A DNA stretch of 64,000 bases from positions 51,132,514 to 51,196,513 of the forward strand of contig NC_087070.1 in the NCBI RefSeq assembly GCF_963678635.1, written 5' to 3'. The DNA comes from Symsagittifera roscoffensis. Taxonomy: Eukaryota; Xenacoelomorpha; Acoela; Convolutidae. Made by a program: the position numbers and the translations under genes. The notes beneath the pieces were generated by a model that saw only the letters and a list, made by a program, of their open reading frames with translations, did not search any database and was not told the origin of the DNA. This document shows positions 11,246 to 21,116 of this stretch, in pieces. How positions within the stretch are numbered: position 1 is the stretch's first letter; each line of letters opens with the position of its first letter.

Positions 11246-11899
11246 ATGGTATTCATTCTAGGAGCTAGTTCTTTGGATCACGCGCTCCGAAAACTTCCCG
11301 CTCCGTCCCAGAAGCGCGTCAAAGATACTTGCTTTACGAAGCCAGGTTTAAGTTTGAACTTTAACGCTAGGGACTCTCAGAAAACGATACAGTACTACCT
11401 TCATCACTATTTGTCGCACCGTAACGACCTTGTAATTTGGCACGACGCCATTAATAACTCGATAAGTAGGCACCGCAGCAACAATAACCGCAAGCTGAGT
11501 AGTGAGCAACTTGTCAATTTGTTATTAAGGTATAGGACAAACATTTGTGCGATCGTATACTGTAGACGGAACGGAACCGAGGATATAGAGGATATAGAGG
11601 ATAGTTTAGGTTCAACAGGTATTCTCATTCTCAACGTCGTTAAAGACTTTATCTCTAAGCGTAAGGCTAAGGACCAGGTACTAATTGAGAAGTACAAAGA
11701 GCTTCACCAGCCTCCTTCCCTTGAGTTAAAGACTCTCCTCCTTCTAAGGCGTTATAGCGCTAATCTTAACATCCTTAAGACACGTAAGAAGCGAAACCGC
11801 TTACCCCTCAAAGCTCGGAAAGCTATAAGAAATAGGCTTCAGGCAGAAGCTTTGAGACGTCAAGTTCCCCCGTCTTGTAAGCTAATGATGATTTACTAA
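11246..11899 (+). CDS. BEL-1 ORF1, 217 aa, unknown function, possibly SGNH-hydrolase-like
   Basis: I start it at the first ATG of the open frame (MVFILGASSLDHAL...); the frame continues upstream only with a GTG. The product is basic, with Lys/Arg-rich C-terminal helices (around residues 150-215). Two stretches are notable. VFILGASSL at residues 2-10 looks like a beta strand leading into a nucleophile elbow. VIWHDAINNSI, around residues 61-71, resembles the Asn block of SGNH/GDSL esterases. This is pattern resemblance only. Esterase-like first ORFs are known in some LINEs, but I know of no named BEL equivalent. The frame ends 93 bp before gag-pol and is also open in BEL-2. A GATATAGAG repeat (11579-11607) makes a short EDI repeat that differs in length between copies. 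Confidence 0.75.
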   Translation: MVFILGASSLDHALRKLPAPSQKRVKDTCFTKPGLSLNFNARDSQKTIQYYLHHYLSHRNDLVIWHDAINNSISRHRSNNNRKLSSEQLVNLLLRYRTNICAIVYCRRNGTEDIEDIEDSLGSTGILILNVVKDFISKRKAKDQVLIEKYKELHQPPSLELKTLLLLRRYSANLNILKTRKKRNRLPLKARKAIRNRLQAEALRRQVPPSCKLMMIY

Positions 11900-11992
11900 T
11901 GCAAATTTGATTACGTACCAAAACAGTATCTCATTTTATTGATTGTTTTCTATAAGTGAGCATCCGTAGAATATTGTCAATTTGTAAAAAAC

Positions 11993-14900
11993 ATGGACGA
12001 AAAATTCCAAAGTAAGATACGCAAGTTATTCGAAACCCGTCTAAATCTAGAAAATGAGCTGCTCAAAGGTCACTCATTATTACTTGAGTACATTGAGAAT
12101 AATAGTCGCACTACAAAAATTGATAATGCTGTTTACAAATGTAAAATTGCGTTGGAAAAAGCTGTCGACGTCAATGAGCAATTAATTAGGTTAGCGGGAA
12201 AAACGGAAAATCCTGAAAAAATTATTGCTCAGCAAGACCTTTGGCTTAAGAAAGTAACCGAAATGAACGATAAAGTAATGCACGAAGCTCAGAGTTACAA
12301 GATGAGCCTTGAACCTTCGTCATTTCCAGCAGCCGGCATTACAGGGAGCAAGGGATCTTTACAACAAACCAGGTCTGAGACATCCTCACGCTCGCACAAA
12401 ACAAGTGATTCAGCAGCACGAGTATCTGAAAACAGGTCTAAGGTCTCTAATAAGTCTAAGGATAGTAGAAAGCTTGACTCACATAAGTCTGATAAATCTG
12501 CTTCCACTCGTCATACGTCGACTGTTCGCACTATGTCATCAAGTGAGAAACGGCATGAGTTAGCTTTAGTAAAACGACGCCATGAGGAGCTGGAAAGGCA
12601 GTATCAAGTATCTTTAAGACTTAAAGAGCAAGAGAACCGTCTTAAGTTCGAACAAAGTCAGCTGGAACTAGAGCAATTGGCTGAAAATCATAAAAAGCAA
12701 CTAATTGAAATGGAATTGAAAGCGTTTGAACTTGAGGACAGTTCATCTGAGGTTAGCGAGAAGGTAGCGGAAAGTAATGTAACAGGAGTAAGTCAACCTA
12801 TTTCAAAGGTAGCAACCGATCGAACTAATGATTGGGTAGACTCTGTTAGTTCACAAGCACCTCCCGACGTTGCTAGTGCTCCAGGTTTGCAGGCCTTCAC
12901 TCATGTACCCATTTCGTCAGGACCGACGACTTCCGCCCTCCTTGCTCATGCAATTCACACCAGTAATAGTCATAACCATGAGCACACAGCATTGAGTGAC
13001 CCTGGAATCCATAGTTATGGACATCGGGCTATGCCTCAATTTGGCAGTGCAAGCCGTTTGCCATTGCAAGCTTCTGTTTCATTCCCAGCCTCTGTTCCAT
13101 TCCCAGTTAACAATATGCATTCTAGTGCACACGTGTCACCACCGTCTGCTATTCCTTTACAGACCATGAGTTCAAACATAACTAATGGTAGTTTTGCCAT
13201 TGCGCAACCGGAATCATTACCTGTCCCAATGTTACCGGCCCAACCCGGTTCTGGTTTTGTTTCTTTGTCGCCTGCATTTGCTGGTGGTGGCTTCTCATCT
13301 TCTGGAGTAAACCCAACGCCGGTTTTCTTTTCGGCACCTAACTGCCATGCAGAGCCAGTCCAGACGCAACATAATCTTCCCTTTGTTCCGCATACTGTGT
13401 CACCTAGTATCAACGATTACTACACAAGTGATGCAAACTTATGGCGATTGGCAGCTACAACTCCAATCGTCACGCCTGCTCAGTGTTGTAATGCTGGAAA
13501 CATTTTTTCTAATGTGACAACTATTGTCCCATCGTGTAACACCGCCGTTCCTTATACTAGTGGTGGGACTGTGTATTTTAATACTCCCCCAGTTCATCCC
13601 CAACATGTTCCGTATTTCGTCAATCAAACTAATACTGGTTATCAGCCAGTCAACGAAGACTACGCACCGTCTCCCGCTTATTCGAACCAAGGTTGTTCAT
13701 CGGATCGACCTCTCTCCGCTCGTGAATTGGCGGAATTATTGATGCATAGCCGCAAAGATCATCTTCCTGAATGGAAGTTAGCCCAGTTTGACGGTAACCC
13801 GTTAAACTGGCACGAATGGTTTGGTCAGTTTAAGTCCACCGTTGATTCCGCTGTTCTCACCGATGATACGAAATTGACATACTTAAAAACGCTCGTCACA
13901 GGCAAAGCAAAAACCGCAATTGCGGAGTTTAGTTATAGTGGCGTTATGTACAAGGATGCACTGGCCACCTTGCAATGGAAGTTTGGGCAACCACATGCCA
14001 TTGTTGGTGCGCATCTTGATAAGCTGAATACTTTTCCTCCACTTAAGATGCACAATTCGGAAAATGTCATTAGTTTCTCCTCTGCCATATCTGGCCTCGT
14101 AGCAGTTTTCAAATCATTGTCTTTCAACGATGATCTAAAGAGTGTTAACCTGTTAAACCAAGCTGTTAGTAAGCTTCCGCCTAACCTCAAGGAGGCTTGG
14201 TCAATGCATACTGTTAGACATAATTGGCAGCGACCAACACTCTTAGACTTTAACAACTGGTTGAAAGAAAAGGCCGAGGGGCATGAAAGATTACGTTTAC
14301 TCAGCTCTAAGGCAAAAAACGAAGAACCGGTTAAACCAAAAACAACCAAAGTTTTTGCAGCCAATAGCCAGGTAACTAGTAAGGCTCAGGATAAGTCTCA
14401 GGATAAGTCTAAGTTTCCGCCGTGCGTTTTGTGTAAGGGTAGTCATGCATTGTGGAATTGTGCTGTTTTTAAGGAAAAGAATGCTACTCAGCGAGCAAAA
14501 TACGTAGCTGAACAGAAACTTTGCTTCGCTTGCCTCAATGGCAATCATAGTTTCCGGCAATGTTCTAGAGCAAAAAAGTGCCCGAAGCCAGAGTGTGATA
14601 GCACACATAATGTCTTGCTCCATGGAGCCGAAAGAATATTTCCTCGGAAGGAAAATTCAAATGTCTCGAATAAGGCTGGAATAAACAAATCCAAGGAGAA
14701 TACAAACACTTCCACCCATGCCGCTGTTAGTGATGTACTTGACATTGAATCTTCTAAAGGGTTGTTGCCAATTGCAACACTTGGTGTATCCTCGGATGTA
14801 ACCAGCCTCCTGACGTTGGTTCTTTGTGATAGTGCATCGACTCACTCCTGGGTGTCTTCGTCACTCGTAAACCGTCTCGGCTTAGTAGGGGAGCCCGTTA

Positions 14901-17900
14901 ACTTGTCAATTAGTGGTTTCAATTCGACCACCGTTGTTGAGACTCAGAGGGTCAAGTTTACTGTTTCCTCCGAGCCGAATAATAGTGATTTCGTATTTTC
15001 TCTCTGTGCATATGTTAAAGACAATATTCGGATTGGTTCCGAATTAATCAATATTGCTGATTTGCAGAATAAATATCCACAATTAGCACCTATTAAGCCC
15101 ATTCAATATACTTATGAGGACGTTGAAGTTATTATCGGACAAGACTACTACCACGCCGTTAGACCCATTGAGTTCATCTTGGGAGATGATAAAAACTCAC
15201 CGTGTTCCGTTCGCCTACCGATAGGTTGGGTCTTAAGTGGTCCGTTGCCGCCGTCCGGTAATTCTACTTCTTCGTGTTTCAAGTGTGTTGTTGAAGATTC
15301 TTCTCTGACCGACCAGATAAAATCCTGGTACGAGTTGGAATCGTATGGTGCTTTCAAACAGGTCGATGCCCGTTCCGCCGCGGATAAACATGCTTTATCC
15401 ATCCTAAATTCTGAAACCGTTCACAATGGCGAAAGATACGTTGTGCCTATGCTTTGGATTGATAGTAATGTCAGTCTACCAAATAATTATTACTCGTCAC
15501 TTGCCCAATTTAAATCATTGGAGAGAAGGTTAAGTAAAGACCCTGAGCTGCGCGAAAGATACGCAGAAACAATTAGAGAGGACATTAGGAAAGGCTATGT
15601 CGTTACCGTCGAACCGCATGATCCACGTAAGCGTTCCGATCGCGAGTGGTATCTTCCGCACCATCCCGTCGTAAATCCGAATAAGCCGGGTAAGGTGCGC
15701 CGAGTCCTTAATGGGGCTTCTAAGTTTCACGGCACATCCTTAAATAAGTCCTTATTGGTGGGTCCTGACCTACTCCAAAATTTAATTTTTGTGCTTTTGC
15801 GATTCCGTCAACATAAGTACGCCGTTTCCGCGGATATAGAGGGTATGTTCCTCCAGGTAGGAGTCCTTGCCCGCGATCAAATTTCGCTCCGTTTTTTGTG
15901 GCGGGAGGATACCACTTCCGATGTGGTAGTTCATCAGTACACTCGCCATATATTCGGCGCACGGGATTCGCCTACGTGCGCCAATTTTGCGTTGCAAAAA
16001 ACAGCAACTGATAATATGTCCACATACCCTGAGGCCGCCTCAGTCGTAAATGAAAAATTTTACATGGACGATTACTTGGATTCATTCGAGAACGTTACCC
16101 AAGCAATTAAAACTAGTCGCGATTTGGTTTCCTTACTAAAATTGGGAGGATTTAATTTGACTAAATTTGTCAGTAATGCTGATGAAATCACTTCAGCAAT
16201 GAACCCCGAGGAATCCGAATCCTCATCTTCACCCATTAAGGAAATTTGTAACGGTGCCGAACAATCTTCACACGTCTTAGGCCTTAAGTGGGACCATGTG
16301 AAAGACACTTTGGTTGTTAGCAGAGGCGTGGATCGTCCTCTCGATAAAGCAATAACTCAACGAACCGTCTTGAGTTTCGTCTCTTCTGTGTTTGACCCTG
16401 TTGGGTTAGTAGCTCCATACACAGTTAGGGCCCGTCTTTTACTGAAAGATATTTGGAAAATCAGTGGTCAAAGTTGGGACGACGAATTGCCAGAAGACAT
16501 AAGAGATAAGTTTCTCGAGTGGCACTCCGGTCTCCCTCTCTTAGGGCAATTGACTATTCCCCGTTGTTACTTCACAGAGCCTGTTGATCAAATTGAGCTC
16601 CACATGTTCGGTGATAGCTCGCAGGATGTTTTCTGTGCTGTTGGATTTTTGCGTGCGCGACTCGCGAGCTCGCATAAAACTCAAATATCCTTCATCTTTG
16701 GTAAAGCTCGCGTTGCGCCCATGAAAGCGCTATCTATACCGAAGCTAGAGCTTCAAGCTGCTCTGCTCGCCACACGACTAAAAGATGATATACTGACCGC
16801 CCTTACCGTCTCTATTAATCATGTCTTTATGTGGACAGATAGTACAACAGTTTTGCAGTGGCTAAACTCCACTGAAAAATTACCTGTATTCGTCGCTAAT
16901 CGTGTCGGCGAAATCCTCGAGTCGACCACTATTGATGAGTGGCACCATGTTCTGAGCGGCGATAATCCAGCTGATACCGGTACGCGGGGGATTTCTTCGG
17001 AAGCCCTCAAGGATAGCAGCTGGGTTATTGGTCCGAGCATTCTCAGGACTACTGATTGGCCGTTTTTACCCGACGAACGTGTAATCAATAAAATTCGTTT
17101 GAAGGGTCCTTCTTGTGATGTTGATAATTGCTTGGAGACATCATCTTCCTTCGTCACCGATGTCACATCAATCAAACATCCCGAACACGGGTTCAATTGG
17201 GAAAGGTTCAGTTCCTTTACAAGATATAAACGAGTAGTCGCTTTTATGTTGAGGGTGTTGCCTTCACATAAGCATTTTCGTGGTAAAGACTTACGAATCA
17301 CCGACCCCACTGAACTTGATATTGCAGAAAGCAAACTGATTCATCTTGCTCAGATGGAATCCTTTCCCGTTGAGTTAAAAACACTCACCGCTGGCAAACC
17401 TATTAAGAATAGTAGTAAAATTGCCACATACTCGCCATTTATCGGTCCCGCTGGAATCATTCGTTCCACCGGACGGATTGTGCGCTTAGTGGATACCGAG
17501 TTTGATACTAAGCACCCAATAATACTCGACGCCCGACATACCTTAGTTCGTTTGTTGGCCCGCAGCCTCCACCATAAGCATTTTCATCAAGGATTAGATT
17601 ACATGCGCTCCGTTTTAAATATGAAATTTGCAATACTTGGGTTGCGTCGACTACTTCGGTCTGTCGAAAATCAATGTGTGACATGCCGTAAACGCAAAGC
17701 AAGCACCATCCAGCCAATTATGTCCGATTTACCGGTCGAACGTCTCGGATACAAGCAACCACCCTTCAATCATACGGGTGTGGATTACTTTGGACCGCTT
17801 TACGTTCCGGTTCGCAGAAGCACGGAAAAAAGATGGGGATTTCTTTTTACTTGCCTCACTACCAGGGCTGTACACCTTGAGATTGTACCGTCTCTGGACA

Positions 17901-18682
17901 CCAGTTCGTGTGTCATGGGCATTGAACGGTTCGTTGCGCGCCGTGGTACGCCAAGCACAATCTGGTCGGATAATGGCACGAACTTCGTTGGTGCGGAAAA
18001 GGAATTACTTGCCTGCATCAAGAGCTGGAATGGCATGGCTCCGACCATTTTTGCACACAAAGGTGTTACTTGGAAGTTTAACCCGCCAGGCGCACCCCAT
18101 CATGGCGGCTCCTGGGAACGCCTCGTCCGAAGCGTGAAGCGCGTGCTGTACGATATCCTAGGCAGTAGGCGAGTCACTGAAGAGGTGTTAGGAACAACAC
18201 TCTGCTTAGTTGAACAGGCTTTGAATTCGAGGCCAATCACTCCCGTTAGTACCGATTCACGTGAGTTAGAAGCGTTAACCCCAAACCATTTTTTGCTTGG
18301 ACAACATGCCACAAGCTTTCCTTCGCTTTTACCCGGGGAGCACTTCGATCACAAGAAAAGGTACGTGCGAGCGCAGTCATATGCTAACGCGATTTGGTCT
18401 CGTTGGCTTCGAGAATATGTTCCCTCGCTGAATAAGCGTGTCAAGTGGCACACTCATTCTGACTTTACTCTTAAAACAGGCGATCTCGTGTGGGTGATTG
18501 AGCCCGATAGTCCGCGTGGGTACTACCCTCTCGCCCGAATCGTCAAGCTAAACTACGGACAGGACGGTTGCGCCCGATCCGCCCTTGTCAGGACCGCAAC
18601 CCGTGAAGTCACGCGGCCGACCGTTAAGCTCGCTCCGGTTCTTCCTTCTTCAGGGGGGGAGGATGTTGCAATGCAAATGTAG
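11993..18682 (+). CDS. gag-pol: BEL-1 gag-pol polyprotein, 2229 aa
   Basis: A single intact frame starts at ATG in good context (AACATGG). Regions in order: coiled coil (1-105); Ser-rich basic linker (105-190); second coiled coil (190-250); long Pro/Ser/Thr-rich spacer (about 270-580); DUF1759 gag-like domain (591-767); CCHC-type zinc knuckles (from C811 and C844, plus a third Cys/His cluster near 865-885); aspartic protease of DUF1758 type with D946 in CDSAST; reverse transcriptase with D1281 (SADIEG) and FYMDDY (D1359, D1360); RNase H with D1541 (FGDSS), LELQAA, WTDST and NPAD; integrase with HH-CC zinc finger (C1895, C1898) and D1931, D1993, E2042; then a DUF5641-type C-terminal domain. 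Length and order fit BEL/Pao. The stop lies 19 nt inside the 3' LTR, so the last codons overlap the PPT and the LTR start. No key residue is missing. Confidence 0.97.
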   Translation: MDEKFQSKIRKLFETRLNLENELLKGHSLLLEYIENNSRTTKIDNAVYKCKIALEKAVDVNEQLIRLAGKTENPEKIIAQQDLWLKKVTEMNDKVMHEAQSYKMSLEPSSFPAAGITGSKGSLQQTRSETSSRSHKTSDSAARVSENRSKVSNKSKDSRKLDSHKSDKSASTRHTSTVRTMSSSEKRHELALVKRRHEELERQYQVSLRLKEQENRLKFEQSQLELEQLAENHKKQLIEMELKAFELEDSSSEVSEKVAESNVTGVSQPISKVATDRTNDWVDSVSSQAPPDVASAPGLQAFTHVPISSGPTTSALLAHAIHTSNSHNHEHTALSDPGIHSYGHRAMPQFGSASRLPLQASVSFPASVPFPVNNMHSSAHVSPPSAIPLQTMSSNITNGSFAIAQPESLPVPMLPAQPGSGFVSLSPAFAGGGFSSSGVNPTPVFFSAPNCHAEPVQTQHNLPFVPHTVSPSINDYYTSDANLWRLAATTPIVTPAQCCNAGNIFSNVTTIVPSCNTAVPYTSGGTVYFNTPPVHPQHVPYFVNQTNTGYQPVNEDYAPSPAYSNQGCSSDRPLSARELAELLMHSRKDHLPEWKLAQFDGNPLNWHEWFGQFKSTVDSAVLTDDTKLTYLKTLVTGKAKTAIAEFSYSGVMYKDALATLQWKFGQPHAIVGAHLDKLNTFPPLKMHNSENVISFSSAISGLVAVFKSLSFNDDLKSVNLLNQAVSKLPPNLKEAWSMHTVRHNWQRPTLLDFNNWLKEKAEGHERLRLLSSKAKNEEPVKPKTTKVFAANSQVTSKAQDKSQDKSKFPPCVLCKGSHALWNCAVFKEKNATQRAKYVAEQKLCFACLNGNHSFRQCSRAKKCPKPECDSTHNVLLHGAERIFPRKENSNVSNKAGINKSKENTNTSTHAAVSDVLDIESSKGLLPIATLGVSSDVTSLLTLVLCDSASTHSWVSSSLVNRLGLVGEPVNLSISGFNSTTVVETQRVKFTVSSEPNNSDFVFSLCAYVKDNIRIGSELINIADLQNKYPQLAPIKPIQYTYEDVEVIIGQDYYHAVRPIEFILGDDKNSPCSVRLPIGWVLSGPLPPSGNSTSSCFKCVVEDSSLTDQIKSWYELESYGAFKQVDARSAADKHALSILNSETVHNGERYVVPMLWIDSNVSLPNNYYSSLAQFKSLERRLSKDPELRERYAETIREDIRKGYVVTVEPHDPRKRSDREWYLPHHPVVNPNKPGKVRRVLNGASKFHGTSLNKSLLVGPDLLQNLIFVLLRFRQHKYAVSADIEGMFLQVGVLARDQISLRFLWREDTTSDVVVHQYTRHIFGARDSPTCANFALQKTATDNMSTYPEAASVVNEKFYMDDYLDSFENVTQAIKTSRDLVSLLKLGGFNLTKFVSNADEITSAMNPEESESSSSPIKEICNGAEQSSHVLGLKWDHVKDTLVVSRGVDRPLDKAITQRTVLSFVSSVFDPVGLVAPYTVRARLLLKDIWKISGQSWDDELPEDIRDKFLEWHSGLPLLGQLTIPRCYFTEPVDQIELHMFGDSSQDVFCAVGFLRARLASSHKTQISFIFGKARVAPMKALSIPKLELQAALLATRLKDDILTALTVSINHVFMWTDSTTVLQWLNSTEKLPVFVANRVGEILESTTIDEWHHVLSGDNPADTGTRGISSEALKDSSWVIGPSILRTTDWPFLPDERVINKIRLKGPSCDVDNCLETSSSFVTDVTSIKHPEHGFNWERFSSFTRYKRVVAFMLRVLPSHKHFRGKDLRITDPTELDIAESKLIHLAQMESFPVELKTLTAGKPIKNSSKIATYSPFIGPAGIIRSTGRIVRLVDTEFDTKHPIILDARHTLVRLLARSLHHKHFHQGLDYMRSVLNMKFAILGLRRLLRSVENQCVTCRKRKASTIQPIMSDLPVERLGYKQPPFNHTGVDYFGPLYVPVRRSTEKRWGFLFTCLTTRAVHLEIVPSLDTSSCVMGIERFVARRGTPSTIWSDNGTNFVGAEKELLACIKSWNGMAPTIFAHKGVTWKFNPPGAPHHGGSWERLVRSVKRVLYDILGSRRVTEEVLGTTLCLVEQALNSRPITPVSTDSRELEALTPNHFLLGQHATSFPSLLPGEHFDHKKRYVRAQSYANAIWSRWLREYVPSLNKRVKWHTHSDFTLKTGDLVWVIEPDSPRGYYPLARIVKLNYGQDGCARSALVRTATREVTRPTVKLAPVLPSSGGEDVAMQM
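18652..18663 (+). other. BEL-1 polypurine tract
   Basis: AGGGGGGGAGGA lies directly before the TG of the 3' LTR. It is the expected primer for plus-strand DNA synthesis. It also encodes part of the gag-pol C-terminus. In BEL-2 the G-run is four bases longer. Confidence 0.9.
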
Positions 18683-19142
18683 AGTATAGAATGTAGAGTA
18701 TAGATGCATATAAAACTGAACTAAAATGTAACAACAATAAGCACAGTTGGCCGAGCGGCCTAGAGACAAGTCTCTCACGCCGGTCAACCGGGTTCGAGTC
18801 CCCCCATATGCAGACCTTAAAACATGTAGACCCGAGGGGCTATAGCCCCATTTGACCGTTTTTTACTGTTTTTTTTTGGTTCTAATTCGGTTCAGCCTTG
18901 ATTAAGGTTGACCGCCAAAAAGAGCAATTTGTCTCAAGGACATTACCGACCGGTTCTTGTGGCTAGCTTGCGCCGTTTTGTACCAAAAACGGACAGTTCA
19001 GAATTGAAGTTATATGATGTTATGCTTGACCAAAATTATGATAAAATATTGATTTTTCTGAGAGTCTTTGCCGATAAATACTCTTTATAATTCAAAGCAT
19101 TCGACTTCATAGTTTTACCAAATAACGGAGATTGAGCGCACA
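18664..19142 (+). repeat. BEL-1 3' LTR
   Basis: It is identical to the 5' LTR except for one added T. It contains the same tRNA-like block (18741-18811; A box 18747-18758, B box 18791-18801) and the same GGGGCTATAGCCCC palindrome (18836-18849). The gag-pol stop codon (18680-18682) lies inside it. Confidence 0.95.
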
Positions 19143-19205
19143 AGTTACATATACATCTGATGCCTGCAAAAACTCAGAAACCACAAGCAGATACTGTAAT
19201 CAGAA
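19143..19205. repeat. Right TSD and satellite continuation
   Basis: AGTTA (19143-19147) is the right target duplication. The following bases include TGCCTGCAAAAACTCAG and CAAGCAGATACTG, diverged units of the same satellite found before 9480. The retrotransposon therefore landed near the right edge of the satellite. Confidence 0.8.
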
Positions 19206-19547
19206 TTAAATTGTCAACTTGAAAAGAGTTCTCATTATTTTTAGAAAACAAGAAAATTTTATGATAAAGAAATGGTGTGCCATTAGGAATGAATGATTCA
19301 AATAAAAAATTGGGGAAAAATATGTTGAAAACAAAATAACCAAAATTTAGCAACACTAAGGAAACATTCAAAATTACAATTTTAAAAGAAAATATTTCGA
19401 AAGTAAAAAAATTGACCCAAATAAATTGATTTGGGAAAATAGTTTTGAATTAAAAAAAAAAACATTAGCAACCTTAATAAAACCTTCAATAATATTTTTT
19501 TTCAAAAGGACACGTTTTAAAAGTGTAATCTTTTACATCTAAAATAC

Positions 19548-19910
19548 GGGGCTTAGGAAATTAGACGACAAGCAAATTAGACGGTCCGAAAACAACACCT
19601 GAAATTTGCTTACAGATTTGAATTAGCTTTTGCTTGAGTAAATACAGGTTGTCCAACGGCAAGGCAATTTAACAATACCTTATGTATAACTTATGCATTT
19701 CCAAAACGTATTTCACTTTTTGGTTTATTGTTATATAATAACTTCGATCAGATCTGTGATCATATACTTTTTTTGTTTTTGCAAATTTTCTTTTAAACAA
19801 AAATTTATTTTGGCCCGGTTCCTATCGTCTAAAATCACAAAAAAGTATCGTCTAAATTCCGTTGTTTTATGGTCTTCAAATTTGCTTGTCGTCTATTTTC
19901 CTAGGCCCCC
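19548..19910. mobile_element. 363-bp MITE with ~30-bp inverted ends
   Basis: The left end GGGGCTTAGGAAATTAGACG and the reverse complement of the right end (GGGGGCCTAGGAAAATAGAC) match over about 30 bp, continuing through ACAAGCAAATT. The flanks give an 8-bp duplication with one mismatch (TAAAATAC at 19540-19547, TGAAATAC at 19911-19918). The length, lack of coding capacity and 8-bp TSD suggest a non-autonomous hAT-type element. The terminal bases are not ones I recognise, so the superfamily stays open. Confidence 0.75.
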
Positions 19911-19918
19911 TGAAATAC

Positions 19919-20358
19919 ACTAATCTTAGTGAAGTCAATTAACGTTAAAGTTATTTTTGGGAGGTAAGCCCCTCGTCACTTTTCGTTAGCAGCATGATAA
20001 TTGAATCTTTTTTGGAATCCTAATCACAGCTAATATGGTTTTTTAATGATACAACATTTAAAATCCATGCAAGTTTTTGTGAGGTACATAAGGTCGGGCA
20101 AAAACACACCCGATACACCCTAAATCCGTCCCGTCCTTCTAATGATAATTCAATTACCACTTATAAACAAAATCGTTATAGTAATAATTTTCATCATATG
20201 ATACTGCTAATTTTGCATTAATAAAAAAGACTATAACAAAACTCATGATAATTTCTGATAATCATGAAACTCTTAAAAGTAATAAGGATATTCATAATAC
20301 TTTTAATCATAATTATAATTAAAACAATCACAAAAACCATAACAAAGTAGCACAGAAC
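19919..20358. other. AT-rich DNA with ATAATCAT-like low complexity
   Basis: No gene is seen. From about 20150 the sequence becomes a degenerate run of CATAATTATAAT-like words. Similar sequence resumes at 20960-21060, on the other side of the 601-bp element, which suggests the element inserted into this tract. Confidence 0.5.
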
Positions 20359-20959
20359 GTTCCGACCATTGTCTTCAAATAACTACAAAAAAAATGTTTT
20401 TCAAGTTAGTGTAGTTTTTTTTCTGCGTGTTGTGATAAAGGGTTGTGATGTAAATCATTAATTTAGGTAAATTTGACACTGATAGTAAAATAGACCAACT
20501 GGACAATTTTTTTCCAGAAAAATGGCTCAGGAAAAATAATTTAAAAATTTCATCATTTTTTCAATTCAAATATTTTCGCAGAAAATTTTTGAGCTTTTCT
20601 GATGGTTGTGGTTCCAAATATTGGAGCTAAAAATTCCAAAAACTAGTTTACTTGCTTAAAACTAGGTTTTTAGGTCCTAAATTAGACCTAATTAAGCTGA
20701 TGTAAAAAGCCTGCTCATTGGCTTATTTTACTCGAAATAAGATGAAAAACCAAAAAAGTCAAACCAGTTTTTCGCGACACTGGGATTTGTTTTGAATTTT
20801 TCAAATTAAATCGAATCACAATTGAAAGAGCTTTAATATGATATATCACTCAACCCAGTCCGCTGATTAATTGTGGCACCTGATTTTGCGTGGAAAACAA
20901 AAAGAAAAAAACTGAAAAAAGAATACAAAGTTCCTCCCCATTTTTCAAATGGTCGGAAC
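20359..20959. mobile_element. 601-bp element with 12-bp inverted ends GTTCCGACCATT
   Basis: GTTCCGACCATT (20359-20370) and its exact reverse complement AATGGTCGGAAC (20948-20959) bound a non-coding, AT-rich segment. Similar ATAATCAT-rich sequence lies on both sides. I find no convincing target duplication. The first eight bases equal the GTTCCGAC end of the Helentron-like element at 23628 and in the big array, so a family link is possible, but the interiors do not obviously match and no terminal hairpin follows. Confidence 0.5.
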
Positions 20960-21116
20960 AATAACTCATAATATCAGTAATAACTTTAATATTAATCATC
21001 ATAAAAAATCATAAATCATAATAATAGAGAAATTAAAGAAGAATTCATTCGTAGCTACTTATTGTTAGACTAAAACAGCGTCCGGAAAAAATCATAAAAT
21101 GAAAAAAAAATAACTA

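Larger units (their letters stand above)
9485..19142 (+). mobile_element. BEL-1: complete, young BEL/Pao LTR retrotransposon
   Basis: The 9,658-bp element has LTRs of 478 and 479 bp, TG...CA ends, a 5-bp TSD, a primer-binding site, a polypurine tract and two open reading frames. The order inside is LTR, PBS, leader minisatellite, paired stem-loops, ORF1, gag-pol, PPT, LTR. The pol order (protease, RT, RNase H, integrase) and the DUF1759/DUF1758-type gag and protease regions identify BEL/Pao. No envelope-like frame is present. The LTRs differ only by one T in a homopolymer, so insertion was very recent. All coding regions look intact, so it may be autonomous and active. Confidence 0.97.

Noticed and set aside
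18683-19142. An envelope gene between gag-pol and the 3' LTR
   Set aside because: Gag-pol ends inside the LTR, so there is no room for one, and ORF1 has neither a signal peptide nor a membrane segment.
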